Shown: in pieces, positions 36,752 through 48,239 of the stretch
How positions within the stretch are numbered: the first letter of the stretch is position 1
How the letters are laid out: each line of letters starts with the position of its first letter
NCBI RefSeq assembly: GCF_051622035.1
Contig: NC_135356.1
Location: 248,001 to 312,000 of the forward strand
Source of the DNA: Arctopsyche grandis
Taxonomy: Eukaryota; Arthropoda; Insecta; Trichoptera; Hydropsychidae
Direction of reading: 5' to 3'
Length of the DNA: 64,000 nt
Notes under the pieces: generated by a model
Database searches by the model: none
Told to the model about the DNA's origin: nothing
What the model saw: the letters and a program-made list of their open reading frames with translations, nothing else
Position numbers and translations under genes: made by a program

Positions 36752-38810
36752 TCAAATGATGCGAGATATATGTACCTTTAAGTCTGAAGCTGCATTTAAT
36801 CTATTTCTATGTTTGTTTTTTATAAAAATATATGAAGAAAAAGCTCTCTCAACGAGTTCAGTGCTAGTACAAGGCAACAGAAATTTAAGCGCTTTGTCAG
36901 CAAACTGTTCAATAAACCTTAATTCATTTGAAAGTTCAATCAAGTTTAACTTTTCCTTGATTGATTGGATTGACGTAGCTATCCGAAAATGTTCATTTTC
37001 AAAGGGGTTTGAAATCCAATTGTTTGCTTCTTCGGGATTGGGGAAGTACTGCGTAAAAAACGAATTCAGCCCTATTATGTAAATGTTCAACTATTTTTTT
37101 CACGTATATCCCGAGACAAACGAATCTTGTTTTCAGATAAGAAATTATGTAAGGTTTCAAATACTTCAGGTTGATCATTTTCGATACACAGCTTCCAAAC
37201 ATCTAATTTTTTAAGCATATGTACTTTAAATTTTATCCGCAACATTAAGAGGGCTGTACACCCGAAACCCTAATTTTGTTGCCGTTCCTTTCTTCGATAT
37301 ATGTATATATTTAGTGAATGCGAGGCGACAATATACATATATCAATATATACATACATATATTGAGTGAATGCGACAGTTTCACTTCGACCAGATAATAC
37401 GTATTTTAAATCGACAAAATCGAAGCTTCATATTCTCCAGTTTTCTCCTCCGAAAATGGACCAATTTTTAAAAAAATTTCATTATCGGTATGAGAAAGAT
37501 ATTTTCTATGCAACTGTGTGCGTATTTTTTTTAAATCGACCGTTAAATAAGCACGCTGGACTCTTTTCGTGGGTGTAAAAAAGAGGCGATTTTATAGATG
37601 TTCAGCGGCTCCTAGCTCCTATTAAAAATAACTAATCAAAAAAATAAAAGCACAGATGCATGCCAATGGTGGATATCTATAGCATATTAAAAAATAATTT
37701 GTCTAGTGCCATAATTGAGGAAGGGAGAAGTGTAAGACGTTTGTATGGACAAGGCGCTGGTGTCCAGCCCTCTTAAAGATCGTTATCGAGCTGTTCTGTA
37801 CATAATGCCAAATTCAAGTTATTTATTTGTAAAAAAATATCAGATAAATATGCAAGCAGCGCCTGAAGCAAATTAAAGTCATGGACTTTTGAAGAAAGAT
37901 TGAAAGGATAGTCTTCAAACAAAACCTGTACTTCATGTCTAAGTTCGAACAAGCGGGTAAGCACCTTACCACGAGATCCAGCCATCTCACTTCTGTATAA
38001 AAGAGTAGAGAAGAATGAAGACCCATCATATCTTCGCACAGGACTTTATAAAATTAATAATCTTCACTACCTCATCAAGAACGAGTTTTAATTCTTCAGG
38101 AAGGCGCTTTGATACTAGATTTTGCCTGTGAATACAGCAGTGGCTCCAACTTATGTACATTAGAAGCTATGTACATACATTCAAGACCCGACCACGGATA
38201 CCAGAATATAAACCTGACATCAGTACACGATCCACAACAATTTGACCAATGAATACCCTTCTCTTTGATAATAGTCATAGTCGTCAGCATTAAATATGTG
38301 TTCAGCCGTTATGCGTTCGGGCAGAAAAAATGATGACAGTGTAAGGTTTTCTTCAACTTCCGAACGTATTCGAAAGAGGAATATTATTAATTTTTTGGAC
38401 ATTCACTAAACAAGGAAAAATGAATGTTTCTGCTATTGTATGATTTTTACCACATTTGACATTACGGTGACTAATACGATAATTAGCTTATACTGCACGT
38501 TGGTTATTATCTTTATTTGCAGATATGTGGAATGTAAGATTTGAGAATGGACATATTCTCATGTTGCTCACGTTCACGTTCGTTGGTTTTATAGTCCGTA
38601 TGTTTTTTTATGTCTTGAAAGGAATGAAGGTTTCATTTCATCCATTTGACAGCACTACCCCACAAACTATATGTACACTTGAGTTTAGGACAGTCTTCGT
38701 CTCCTGTGTGTGAAAATCCATATTTTATATATACGTACATATTCACCACAGTATTTTCTCTTAATACCTCTTTGAAGAACTGAAGACTGTATAATTTGTA
38801 CTGAATTTTC
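36752..38810 (-). pseudogene. hAT transposase (ZBED5-like), broken
   Basis: Read on the minus strand from 38810 down. First comes a BED-finger remnant (KRKYCGEYVRIY, then KWMKPS and a His block). Next is LPERITAEHIFNADD with EGIHWSNCCGSCTD, the first RNase-H strand. Then GSRGKVLTRLFELRHEV and AYLSDIFLQINNLNLAL. The frame resumes below 37225 with FWKLCIENDQPEVFETLHNF-type sequence and ends in the dimerisation block ALKFLLPCTSTELVERAFSS, IKNKHRNRL, stop at 36752. Frameshifts and stops separate these blocks and another element is inserted in the middle. It is inactive but clearly a former transposase of the type often annotated as ZBED5 or FAM200-like. Confidence 0.85.
37246..37775. mobile_element. 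530-bp DNA element with TAAGAGGGCTG ends
   Basis: The left end TAAGAGGGCTGTACACC and the inverted right end TAAGAGGGCTGGACACC match at 16 of 17 bases. The flanks could share TTA or TA. The element splits the hAT transposase cleanly, so it arrived later. A truncated relative is at 4138-4280. It encodes nothing. Confidence 0.75.
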
Positions 38811-39132
38811 AGGCGTGTCCTGATAAGGACTCGGTAATAGATCAAATTCAAAAGAGATAATAATTACTGCTTTGTTTTTAAATCCATTATTGCAAGCAAT
38901 GAACGCAAGCAATAAATAAAAGAAAGATAATGCAACCACAAACATATTGTACAGCGCCATCAAAATAATTATGCCAAAATATAAACAATTGGAGCGCTAA
39001 CGCGGTAAATTTAAAACGGTATCGATTGCCGGATCATCGACTCTACAATTTGACGTTGACTATGATTATTAATTAAGATAATGTTTATTCAAGTCCGCCA
39101 TTACTGATATTTTTTCGCGTACCACCAAGTGA

Positions 39133-39275
39133 TTGCAGAAAAGGATTCTCAGATATGTTATCACAATGTGGTTGTTTACGCCCGCTATCCCTGGCTCTAT
39201 CCAAGTGCCTATCTTACACTAGGAGAGCACTAGGTTATAATTCCCTCGAGTCACGGCGTGGAGTATATACATATC
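39133..39275 (+). pseudogene. Jockey/CR1-type LINE fragment
   Basis: It begins GCAGAAAAGGATTCTCAGATAT and continues through GGCTCTATCCAAGTGCC to GCACTAGGTTATAATTCC, matching the C-terminal stretch of the LINE at 4802-5935 (QKRFLRYL, PWLYP, GALGFNSLESRR). Confidence 0.7.
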
Positions 39276-39379
39276 TGGGAAGCATTTTTATTAACTACTC
39301 AACTATGTATGTACTTGTCAAATTCTTGCTGAATTGAACTTCAATGTTCCCAGCAAACACAGATATATTAGATTCTTCT

Positions 39380-39725
39380 TCCTCTAATGCCGATTACGTA
39401 TTCGGACCATGGGCAGATATCGTTTATGGCCCGTGCGAATTCCTCCCTATCATGGGCAAGCCGATATAACTTTTCGAGACCGAGTCCTGATCAGTTCCGG
39501 AGCCAAGAGAGCTTCTTTCCCCCAAGCCACCGCTAGCCTGCCTTCAATTTTCCCCTCTATGATTGTTTGTACATAGAAGGAGATATTTGGGGCCAAAGTA
39601 TCCATCTTACGGCGCTTCACCGTGTCAAGAAGCTCTCTCTTTTTATTATGAACTGGAGCTGGAGGACTGTTTCGTTTCTTACATGCTCCTTCTACGAGAT
39701 CTTTAGCATCCTCCGTTAACACCAC
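39380..39725 (-). pseudogene. LINE C-terminal fragment
   Basis: The minus strand reads KRRKMDTLAPNISFYVQ, IIEGKIEGRLAVAWGK, then a frameshift and EFARAINDICPWSEYVIGIR before the end. This is the tail of an RTE-like LINE. A short piece of it (AAGCTCTCTCTTTTTAT) recurs at 63625. Confidence 0.65.
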
Positions 39726-40408
39726 ATTTCAAAGGACTCTATCCTGTTCATGAATGCCACTAACAGCGTCCACGTTTCTCATCCGACCAAACATAGGAGT
39801 GCAAGATAATCTTAAGCGCAATTTCATAGACAAGACGATTCGGTTTCATTTAAAGTGTGTAAGTGAAAAGTAATAGTCCAAGTTTAGAATGTACATACAT
39901 TGTATGTATGTACCTGAAAACAAATTTCATGGGGATAAGGGAAAATAAGTTGTGGAAGCACTTATCGAAGTGAGGCGAATAATTATTAGTAAACAAAAAC
40001 ACTAAACCTACAGGTTTATACTCGTACATATACATATGTACATATGTGCACTTATTATGTAGTTATTGTCACAGGGTTCTTCTAAAATGTTCGAAATCTC
40101 TAACCGTGATTGCTTCACTTATTTTCTTTTGCCGTCACACAAACTTCTCTAGTACATATAATGTATTATTTTGGAACCAATCTACCATTTTACATAGTCA
40201 CGATTTATACGGTTTTAAGTTACACGGCGATTTTGCATAACCAATCTACCGTGCAAATCGAGGGATAGGTGTATGTTTAATGTATGTGTTGTTTATTTTT
40301 TTCATTTTTTCTTTGTATTTCATTGTGTCATCTCTTATACCAGCCCCACCCGGAAGTCACTCTACATTCGATTTTTAAGGGCCCCATTCACGTTGAGACG
40401 AGTAACTG
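39726..40408. other. No gene seen
   Basis: AT-rich sequence with palindromic ACATATGT motifs. No domain or element is recognised. Confidence 0.6.
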
Positions 40409-40687
40409 GTGGGGCATCCAAGATTTAATTTGACTGATTATTACCAGAAATATACTAGAACAGTTTCACTAATATCTCATCCAAGTCAAGTATTGAAACA
40501 CTGCCTTGACTGGCCAATTCCAGAAGAGCAAGCTGGACTTTCGACTGTGTCAAATGGAACAGCCTATGGAGGGTTCTACATAGAAGAAACAAAACAACTA
40601 ATAACATTAATTCATCTAATATATAATTTCGAAAGAGACTGTAAGGTTTGTGATAGAATCCGAGACGTTATCGAAAAAATATAATTT
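40409..40687 (+). CDS. Unrecognised ORF, possibly an exon or repeat fragment
   Basis: A frame of about 90 codons opens at GTG 40409, after an acceptor-like CAAG/ATTT, and ends at TAA 40681-40683. It reads FNLTDYYQKYTRTVSLISHP, then HCLDWPIPEEQAGLSTVSNG, GGFYIEETKQL and CKVCDRIRDV. The composition looks protein-like, with a balanced amino-acid mix and two Cys close together, but no family is recognised. It stands just upstream of the RTE-like LINE. It could be part of a mobile element or a captured exon. Confidence 0.25.
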
Positions 40688-41090
40688 TCTACGACGACCA
40701 TATCGATATCAACTTCGATTTCGATTCCTTTTTCAGTTCCTGCTCCAGATTCTTTAATCATTTCCGTATCCGGATATTTTTTAATCTAAAGTCTAAAAAA
40801 CTCTTAGAATTTGAAATCGCTCTAAAAAAAAACATCAAATGGGACGTAATAGGACTCAGCGAGGTGAGGAGATTGGGCGAACAAATAGAGGAACACGACA
40901 ACTACATATATATATTCTACTACAAAGGAGAAACGAAGGGACTATATGGAATAGGATTCTTAATAAAAAAAAAACACCTAAAGAAATATATTGTAGAGTT
41001 TAACGGTATATCGGAGAGAATTGCAACATTAACAAAAAAATTACCAGGATACAAGGAAGACTGGACTATAATTAAAGCCCGGACCCAGAG

Positions 41091-41187
41091 GGTGCCGCTT
41101 ATTGTTCAAATGTTGTAAATGCATTGTTAGAGGTTTGCCGAACCTTTTTTACAAAGGATTTACAACAATGGAACAATGAGCGGCACC
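41091..41187. mobile_element. 97-bp MITE inside the LINE endonuclease
   Basis: The inverted ends GGTGCCGCTTATTGTTCAAA and GGTGCCGCTCATTGTTCCAT continue to TTGTTGTAAAT. The LINE coding sequence is interrupted exactly here. Confidence 0.75.
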
Positions 41188-41566
41188 TTGGCTATCCTAC
41201 CTCTAACTATAATACAGATCTACGCACAGACTGATGCAACCAAAGACGACTTCTACGAACTAGTATCTAAAACACTCGAGAATACTAGTAAATATGTCAT
41301 TGTCATGGGTGACTTTAATGGTAGAATTGGCAAACAAAGACAAGGAGAAGAAACTATAATAGGAAAATATGGATCATCGAAAAGGACGGAAAATGGCAAA
41401 AGGATGGTAAACATGGCCTTAGAAAACAACCTCAAGTTGATGAACAGTTGTTTCAAAAAGAAAGAGACTAGGCGATGGATCTGGATCAGGGGAGATTGAA
41501 AATTCCGCAATGAGATCGACTATATATTCAGGACATTCAGAATATCATTCAGGACATACATACATA

Positions 41567-41791
41567 GTGCATAGGAACTGCGGCGCTGCAGCACACCCAG
41601 AAAAAATACAAAAAATCACATTTGTATACAAATATTTACAACTTGTGAATATAATTTAAATAAGAATGATTAGATATTTGACATAATCATTATTAATGAG
41701 TATGTCAAATATACATATCTAAACACCAGTTGTAAATGCGATTTTTTTGTAATTTTTCTAGGGGTGCTGCAGCGCCGCAGTTCCTATGCAC
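41567..41791. mobile_element. 225-bp hAT-like MITE inside the LINE
   Basis: The inverted ends GTGCATAGGAACTGCGGCGC, extending through TGCAGCAC, match almost perfectly. The core is AT-rich. The GCGGCGCTGCAGC ends recall the subterminal parts of the CAGTGGCGG hAT families in this window. Confidence 0.7.
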
Positions 41792-43389
41792 GAGCCGCGC
41801 CTGCATATATGTAAATATGTATGATAGGGAAATCGGGGAAATGTATAGAACCACAAAAACAATCTTAAGCTCAGAAACAAAAGAACTGATACAACAAAGA
41901 AGAAATCTACTCTCAAACAAGACGAGCGTACCGACTCTAAAAAAGATTGCAATAATGAGTACGAAAATTAGCAACAATATGTATTAACAAGACAAAAATA
42001 GAGCAAAAATTGATTGCATCAACTTCCATGTAGCGAGAACAGGAGGTATCAAAAAAACCCTTAAAGAACTACTAGAATGCAAAACGTGGATCCCAAAAAT
42101 GAAAAAGAAAGACAAAACAGAAGAAACTAAACGGAAATCTATTTTGGAAATTGCAACAAGCTTCTATAAAAAACTTTACTCCTATCAAGTGGCACATGAA
42201 GAAATACTGAAATGACATCGTAAATGAAGACCCAATCCCACCAATTCTAAAAGATGAAGTGAAAAACGCCGTGCCAACGCAGAAAACAATAAAGCACCTG
42301 GACCCGACGCATCTTAAACGAGACAATGAAGCTTAGGTACACTGCCAGAAACAATAACTGTACAATAAAATCTTAGAATCTCGGAATATATGTATGTATA
42401 CCCACACAATGGACAACGAGCACCTTAACTCTGATTCATAAGAAAGGAGACAGAGATGACATCAATAATTACCGGCCCACCAGTCTAATGTCGAATGTCT
42501 AATGTCTACAAGGTATTTTCCAAGATAATCCTCAACCGCATCACAAAAAAATTGGACGAACAACAACCTAAGGAACAGGCGGGTTTCAGATCTGGTTATT
42601 GTACCACATATGATCGAGAAATGCCAAGAGTACGGTTTCTGCTTGCATGCAGCATTCGTCGACTATAATAAGGCATTCGACTCCATACATCATTCTAACA
42701 TGTGGAAACCACTAGCAAGACAGAATATCGAGCATAAATATATTAGAATAATAAAAAATATCTTCACAAATAGCTCAGCCCAAGTGGAAATGGAAACATT
42801 AGGAGACATATTCCCAATAGAGAGAGGTGTAAGGCAGGGAGACCCACTTTCACCAAAACTATTCTCAGCAGTGCTTCAAGAAATATTCAAAGAGATGGAT
42901 TGGAGCAAATTTGGCATTAACATAAACGGATCTATGTAATTTGAATCATCTTGTACTTTTTACTGACAACTCAGAAACCCTACAAGTAATGCTACAAGAC
43001 CTTGCAACAAAGAGTAAAAAAGTAGGGCTTACATTGAACAAAACAAAAATAAAGGCTATGACAAACCAAGCCAAGAGTATCATCAAGGTAGACAGTGAGC
43101 CTTTTGAGTATATGGAGTCCTATGTATATCTCGGGCACATTGTGTCTTTCAATGACCACATGGAAGCAGAAATAGAAAAGAGGATCACTAACGCGTGGAA
43201 TTCTTGACGTTCAATTTAATAAACAAAAACAAATGAATATTCAAAAAATAAAATAAAACTATTCAAATAAATTTAATATAATTTTTACCATTAGATTAGC
43301 CATGTTTAAACAGTTTATATTACAAATATCGATCGAAGCCGGGTAAAACCACTAGTTATTAATAAACTAACTAGGAGATTTTACGAGAG

Positions 43390-43610
43390 TCACTGATAAC
43401 TTAGTGGTCTTGATGTTTGCAACAAGATATAGAACGGGTGATTAACGGGAGACCGTTTTCCGGCCTATGGAAACTCGGTTGAGTTTTTAAGAGTACTTCA
43501 TTGTATGTAGAGTAATACAAGTGTTTAGTACAGTGTAATCGCAGCGAAGAAGGCTAGTTGTTTGTCTTCGGTGGAAGGTCTGACTGAACTGCTTGTTGAA
43601 TCCGTTCCGG
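43390..43610 (+). repeat. Repeat shared with 4340-4800
   Basis: The block around 43431-43485 (ATAGAACGGGTG, CCGGCCTATGGAAACTCGG) matches the minus strand around 4690-4760. Class unknown. Confidence 0.45.
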
Positions 43611-43763
43611 GGGTTTACATATATAATCTATTCAGTGGCGGCTCGTCCTAATGGGCTGCTGGGCTGCAGCCCCTCCTATAAAATTCTAAGATATATGTTT
43701 AATAATACATTTAATATTTTATTTATTAATGATATTTTTTTTATTAGTTGGATGGACGAACTA

Positions 43764-43852
43764 TTGGGGCCTTCGACAGAGTAAATGTTACTTACAATAT
43801 CACCCATATCCAAAAGGGTGATATTGTAAGTAATGTTGACCGTTTCGAAGAC
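43764..43852. repeat. Hairpin-forming palindrome
   Basis: TTACTTACAATATCACCC (43788-43805) and its exact complement (43816-43833) form an 18-bp perfect stem with a 10-nt loop. Weaker pairing extends outward to GGGGCCTTCGA and TCGAAGACCCC. Confidence 0.8.
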
Positions 43853-44499
43853 CCCACTAACTTATATGGTGACAGATGAATTAAAATGTTGCTGTACTGG
43901 CTGTAAAGTGTTACAGCGCTGCGCAGCCCGGAGTTTCGGAACGAGAAAGAGAAAGAGCTATTTGCAAGTGCAGATAGTTCTTTCTCTTTCACTCACTCTG
44001 CCGTTTTGGGCTGGACAGTCGGCAGCCTTCGCCTGTTAAACGACATTCATCTGTCAGTTTGTTTAAGATTTCGCGCGCTTGATCTTACATTTGATTAGTT
44101 GAATCGCACGATCACAGCTTTATTCGTTTTCACACACAATTTCAACACACAATTTCGTACACAATCAGTGTTTTACGAAAACACTGATTGTGTACTAACA
44201 CTAAGAGGATCCTTTATTTATGTTCACTTGTTACAATAGTAATTATATGTAAAAAAGAAGGTCGTTTTGTTTTCTCCAGCTTCGGAGCCAATGGGACGTT
44301 GCCGGAGATTCATTCTGCATGTTTTGTACAAGAGCGATGATTATGCCATCGGCTTCATCTTTAATATGGACGGTATCTAAAATTGAATTCGTCATTTTAT
44401 AATGAACTTGTTACATCTCATCTACATAAATAAATCGTCGGTAACATTATTTGTTTATCTGTGTTACATTGTAAAACATTTTCTATATGTCATCTATAT

Positions 44500-44505
<6 letters not shown>

Positions 44506-44572
<67 letters not shown>
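44506..44572. repeat. (TA)n tract, left half
   Basis: This is the TA tract of the left arm, split by the insertion of hAT2 at 44573. The other half is 46093-46188. Confidence 0.9.
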
Positions 44573-46195
<1,623 letters not shown>

Positions 46196-46541
46196 GTAAA
46201 TAGGTTTTTGAGCTCTTTCTACTATTATGCTGTGCATTAACATTAGAATAATATAATACTATGATTACTAACCAAATAAAATAAAATTGCAAAATATAAA
46301 ATGATCAGTAGTTCAGTAGCTATTAAAATATGTAGATATAAGATGTATTGTGAACATAATTTCGTAATAATAAAAAGCATTTAAAAATCAAACCAAATAA
46401 TATATATTCAAGAATATTGTCCGAGCCAAAAAACCCACATGGCCGTGTTTTGGGCTCTTACGGGCGCGCTCATCTGTCAAACCTGACGCCCGCCATCCGC
46501 CGTCAAGCCGAGACGGTCTTGGCGTGGCTGGTCTACCTTGC

Positions 46542-46577
46542 CTGACCAGTGACCAGTGACCAGTGACCAGTGACCAG
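46542..46577. repeat. Heptamer tandem repeat (CAGTGAC)n
   Basis: Five copies of the unit lie inside the left arm. The inverted copy with a slightly different count is at about 49508-49540. Confidence 0.85.
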
Positions 46578-46839
46578 CTGCAGCCAGCCAGCCAGTACTC
46601 ATCCACAGCCCCCGCCATAAAGGGGCACAGGCGAGAGGCGCCGAGAAACTCCCCGGCTCGCCATCTACTCCTTAATAAACGAGGATAAAACCGAATTGAC
46701 GTGTCTAATTCCCCACCCCGCCCTGTTCCAGCACGTGCTCCAGAGCGAGCTGAACACACACAGAGCGACGACACACACACACAGCCATTGGTCACCCATA
46801 TATATATACACACATTGCAGCTCCTGAAGCTATCGTTCA

Positions 46840-46868
46840 AATATGTTTATGTATAATGTGTTGAAAAC
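46840..46868. repeat. 29-bp direct repeat, copy 1
   Basis: It begins AATATGTTTATGTATAATG and is identical to 47489-47517. The pair brackets the MULE and kelch fragments. Confidence 0.9.
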
Positions 46869-46894
46869 GGATAATCGTGTTTCTATCGTAATAT

Positions 46895-47125
46895 CTATGA
46901 TAATTGGTAGAATTGGTACAATTCTATAGGGAATGGTGGAGTTCGTCCCGCAATGCCTCCAATATAGGTCGTAAAAAAATATGTCGCGACATCTGGATAA
47001 ATGGCCTCGTCTGGAAACTCCCCATGAAGCATCGAAAAAATTGTATTCACTTCGTCAGGTGGGTAGAATTGTGGAACCAACACTCGGCAGCCATTGATGG
47101 ATCGCCCAAAACAACGAATTGGTAA
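46895..47125. pseudogene. MULE (Phantom-like) transposase fragment with inversion
   Basis: The minus strand from about 47065 to 46905 reads PPDEVNTIFSMLHGEFPDEA, then TYFFTTYIGGIAGRTPPFPI and EL. The plus strand from 47069 reads VELWNQHSAAIDGSPKTTNW. Together these are consecutive parts of the region after the catalytic core of MULE transposases (the YIGR, FPI, LWNQ and TNN boxes), but the first part is now turned around. Both breakpoints lie at TAGAATTG. Only about 75 codons remain. Confidence 0.6.
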
Positions 47126-47302
47126 TTAAATAAAATTAAATCAATACATTGGTAATTAAATCGGTGATAGTCAGCAACTCAAAACAATATCACTTGTACT
47201 ATTCCATATTTTTCACTTCTCATATTCAACAATTACTCAATTTACTGATATTCAACAATTAGCAATGTTTTATATATGTATGTACGAAACATGAAAATAT
47301 AG

Positions 47303-47480
47303 GTCTGGTGCATGGATCTTATCTCAAAGCTACGAACTCAATTGCTCCCGATGAAATATAAGCGATCAGGCTCGACGGCTGCAGTTTTTGACGGATTAGT
47401 GTATGTATGTGGAGGCACCGAGGAGTATCCCAACGATTCACTGAATGTTTTTGAACGCTATCTTATTTTTATATTTTATG
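47303..47480 (+). pseudogene. Kelch-repeat gene fragment (exon-like)
   Basis: After an acceptor-like ATATAG the frame reads MDLISKLRTQLLPMKYKRSG, then STAAVFDGLVYVCGG and NDSLNVFERY. This is one kelch blade (the double Gly and the following Tyr position are typical) as in BTB-kelch substrate adaptors of cullin-3 ligases. The frame stays open, then runs into unrelated AT-rich sequence at the 29-bp repeat. There is no BTB domain and only one blade, so it is a captured gene piece and not a working gene. Confidence 0.7.
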
Positions 47481-47488
47481 TATTCAAG

Positions 47489-47517
47489 AATATGTTTATG
47501 TATAATGTGTTGAAAAC
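47489..47517. repeat. 29-bp direct repeat, copy 2
   Basis: Identical to 46840-46868. Confidence 0.9.
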
Positions 47518-47520
47518 ATA

Positions 47521-48239
47521 ATAAATCATTGTATTTACTGTGCATAAAAGGTTTTTTTTTTAATTTTGTCCCTGTAATTTAGATTTAGGTATATATTTTA
47601 AAATTTATTTGAAAGTACATATATCATACAATTATAATATAGTAGCCAATATTGTCGGTGTTCTCACAGGTATTTTTTTTTTCATAAGATACATTTCATG
47701 TTAAAGTTAAATTATGATACAATAAAGTGTCCTATAAAGAACTGCAACGTGTAATATGTAAAAAAAAAATGTAAATAAAAATTCTTAAAATAATAATAAA
47801 ATCAGTTTAAAATCATTATTTTATATTTTTATTATAAAATATTATACACATATAAAAAAAATATATAATATTTTATTTTTGTTTTATTGTACATTTCATC
47901 TTATGCTAATAACACTCGGCGATTTGAAGTACTTTGCATAAAATTGAAATTGTATAATTACCAAGCAAGTGGTATTGTACATATGTATGTGGTATAAACA
48001 TTTGCAATCTTAGATATTAAGTTGCGAAGAAGTCGATCATATACATATATGAACAATAAAATCAAATCTTTTAATAATCAAAATGAAAACTTCTCTTGTA
48101 GACTCGGTTTTTCCTAAACAAATATAATAATTTGTACAAAATCTGTCTTCGTCAAAACAACAACTGCTCCACATTCAAGAGAAGCCTGAAAGTATTTGTG
48201 TATATAAACAAATTACTCAATATTTACAACACCTACATA
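47521..48239. other. AT-rich filler; no gene seen
   Basis: Very AT-rich stretch between the kelch fragment and the Tc1 element, with an imperfect AT palindrome around 47790-47880. Confidence 0.6.

Larger units (their letters stand above)
36310..39130 (-). mobile_element. hAT element of the ZBED5/Buster type, decayed
   Basis: The left terminus CAGCGTTTCCCAATCTTTTT and the GCGTACCAC block near 36340 recur inverted near 39115 (GCGTACCACCAAG), where a LINE fragment cuts the element off. It contains the transposase pseudogene listed separately and a 530-bp foreign element at 37246-37775. Confidence 0.7.
40780..43205 (+). pseudogene. RTE-like LINE: endonuclease and reverse transcriptase
   Basis: The apurinic-type endonuclease region starts near 40840 with WDVIGLSEVRRLGEQ, continues with YGIGFLIKKKHLKKYIVEFN and resumes after an insertion with YAQTDATKDDFYE, VIVMGDFNGRIGKQR and RRWIWIRGD. 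The reverse transcriptase region runs from about 42400 with CTLTLIHKKGDRDDINNYRP-like sequence, CLHAAFVDYNKAFDSIHHSN, ERGVRQGDPLSPKLFSAVLQ, a YVYLGHIVS block and ends at RITNAWNS. The FADD box has decayed (LVLFTDN at 42947). Frameshifts, stops and two MITE insertions kill it. It is the parent family of the fragment at 11090-12115. Confidence 0.85.
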
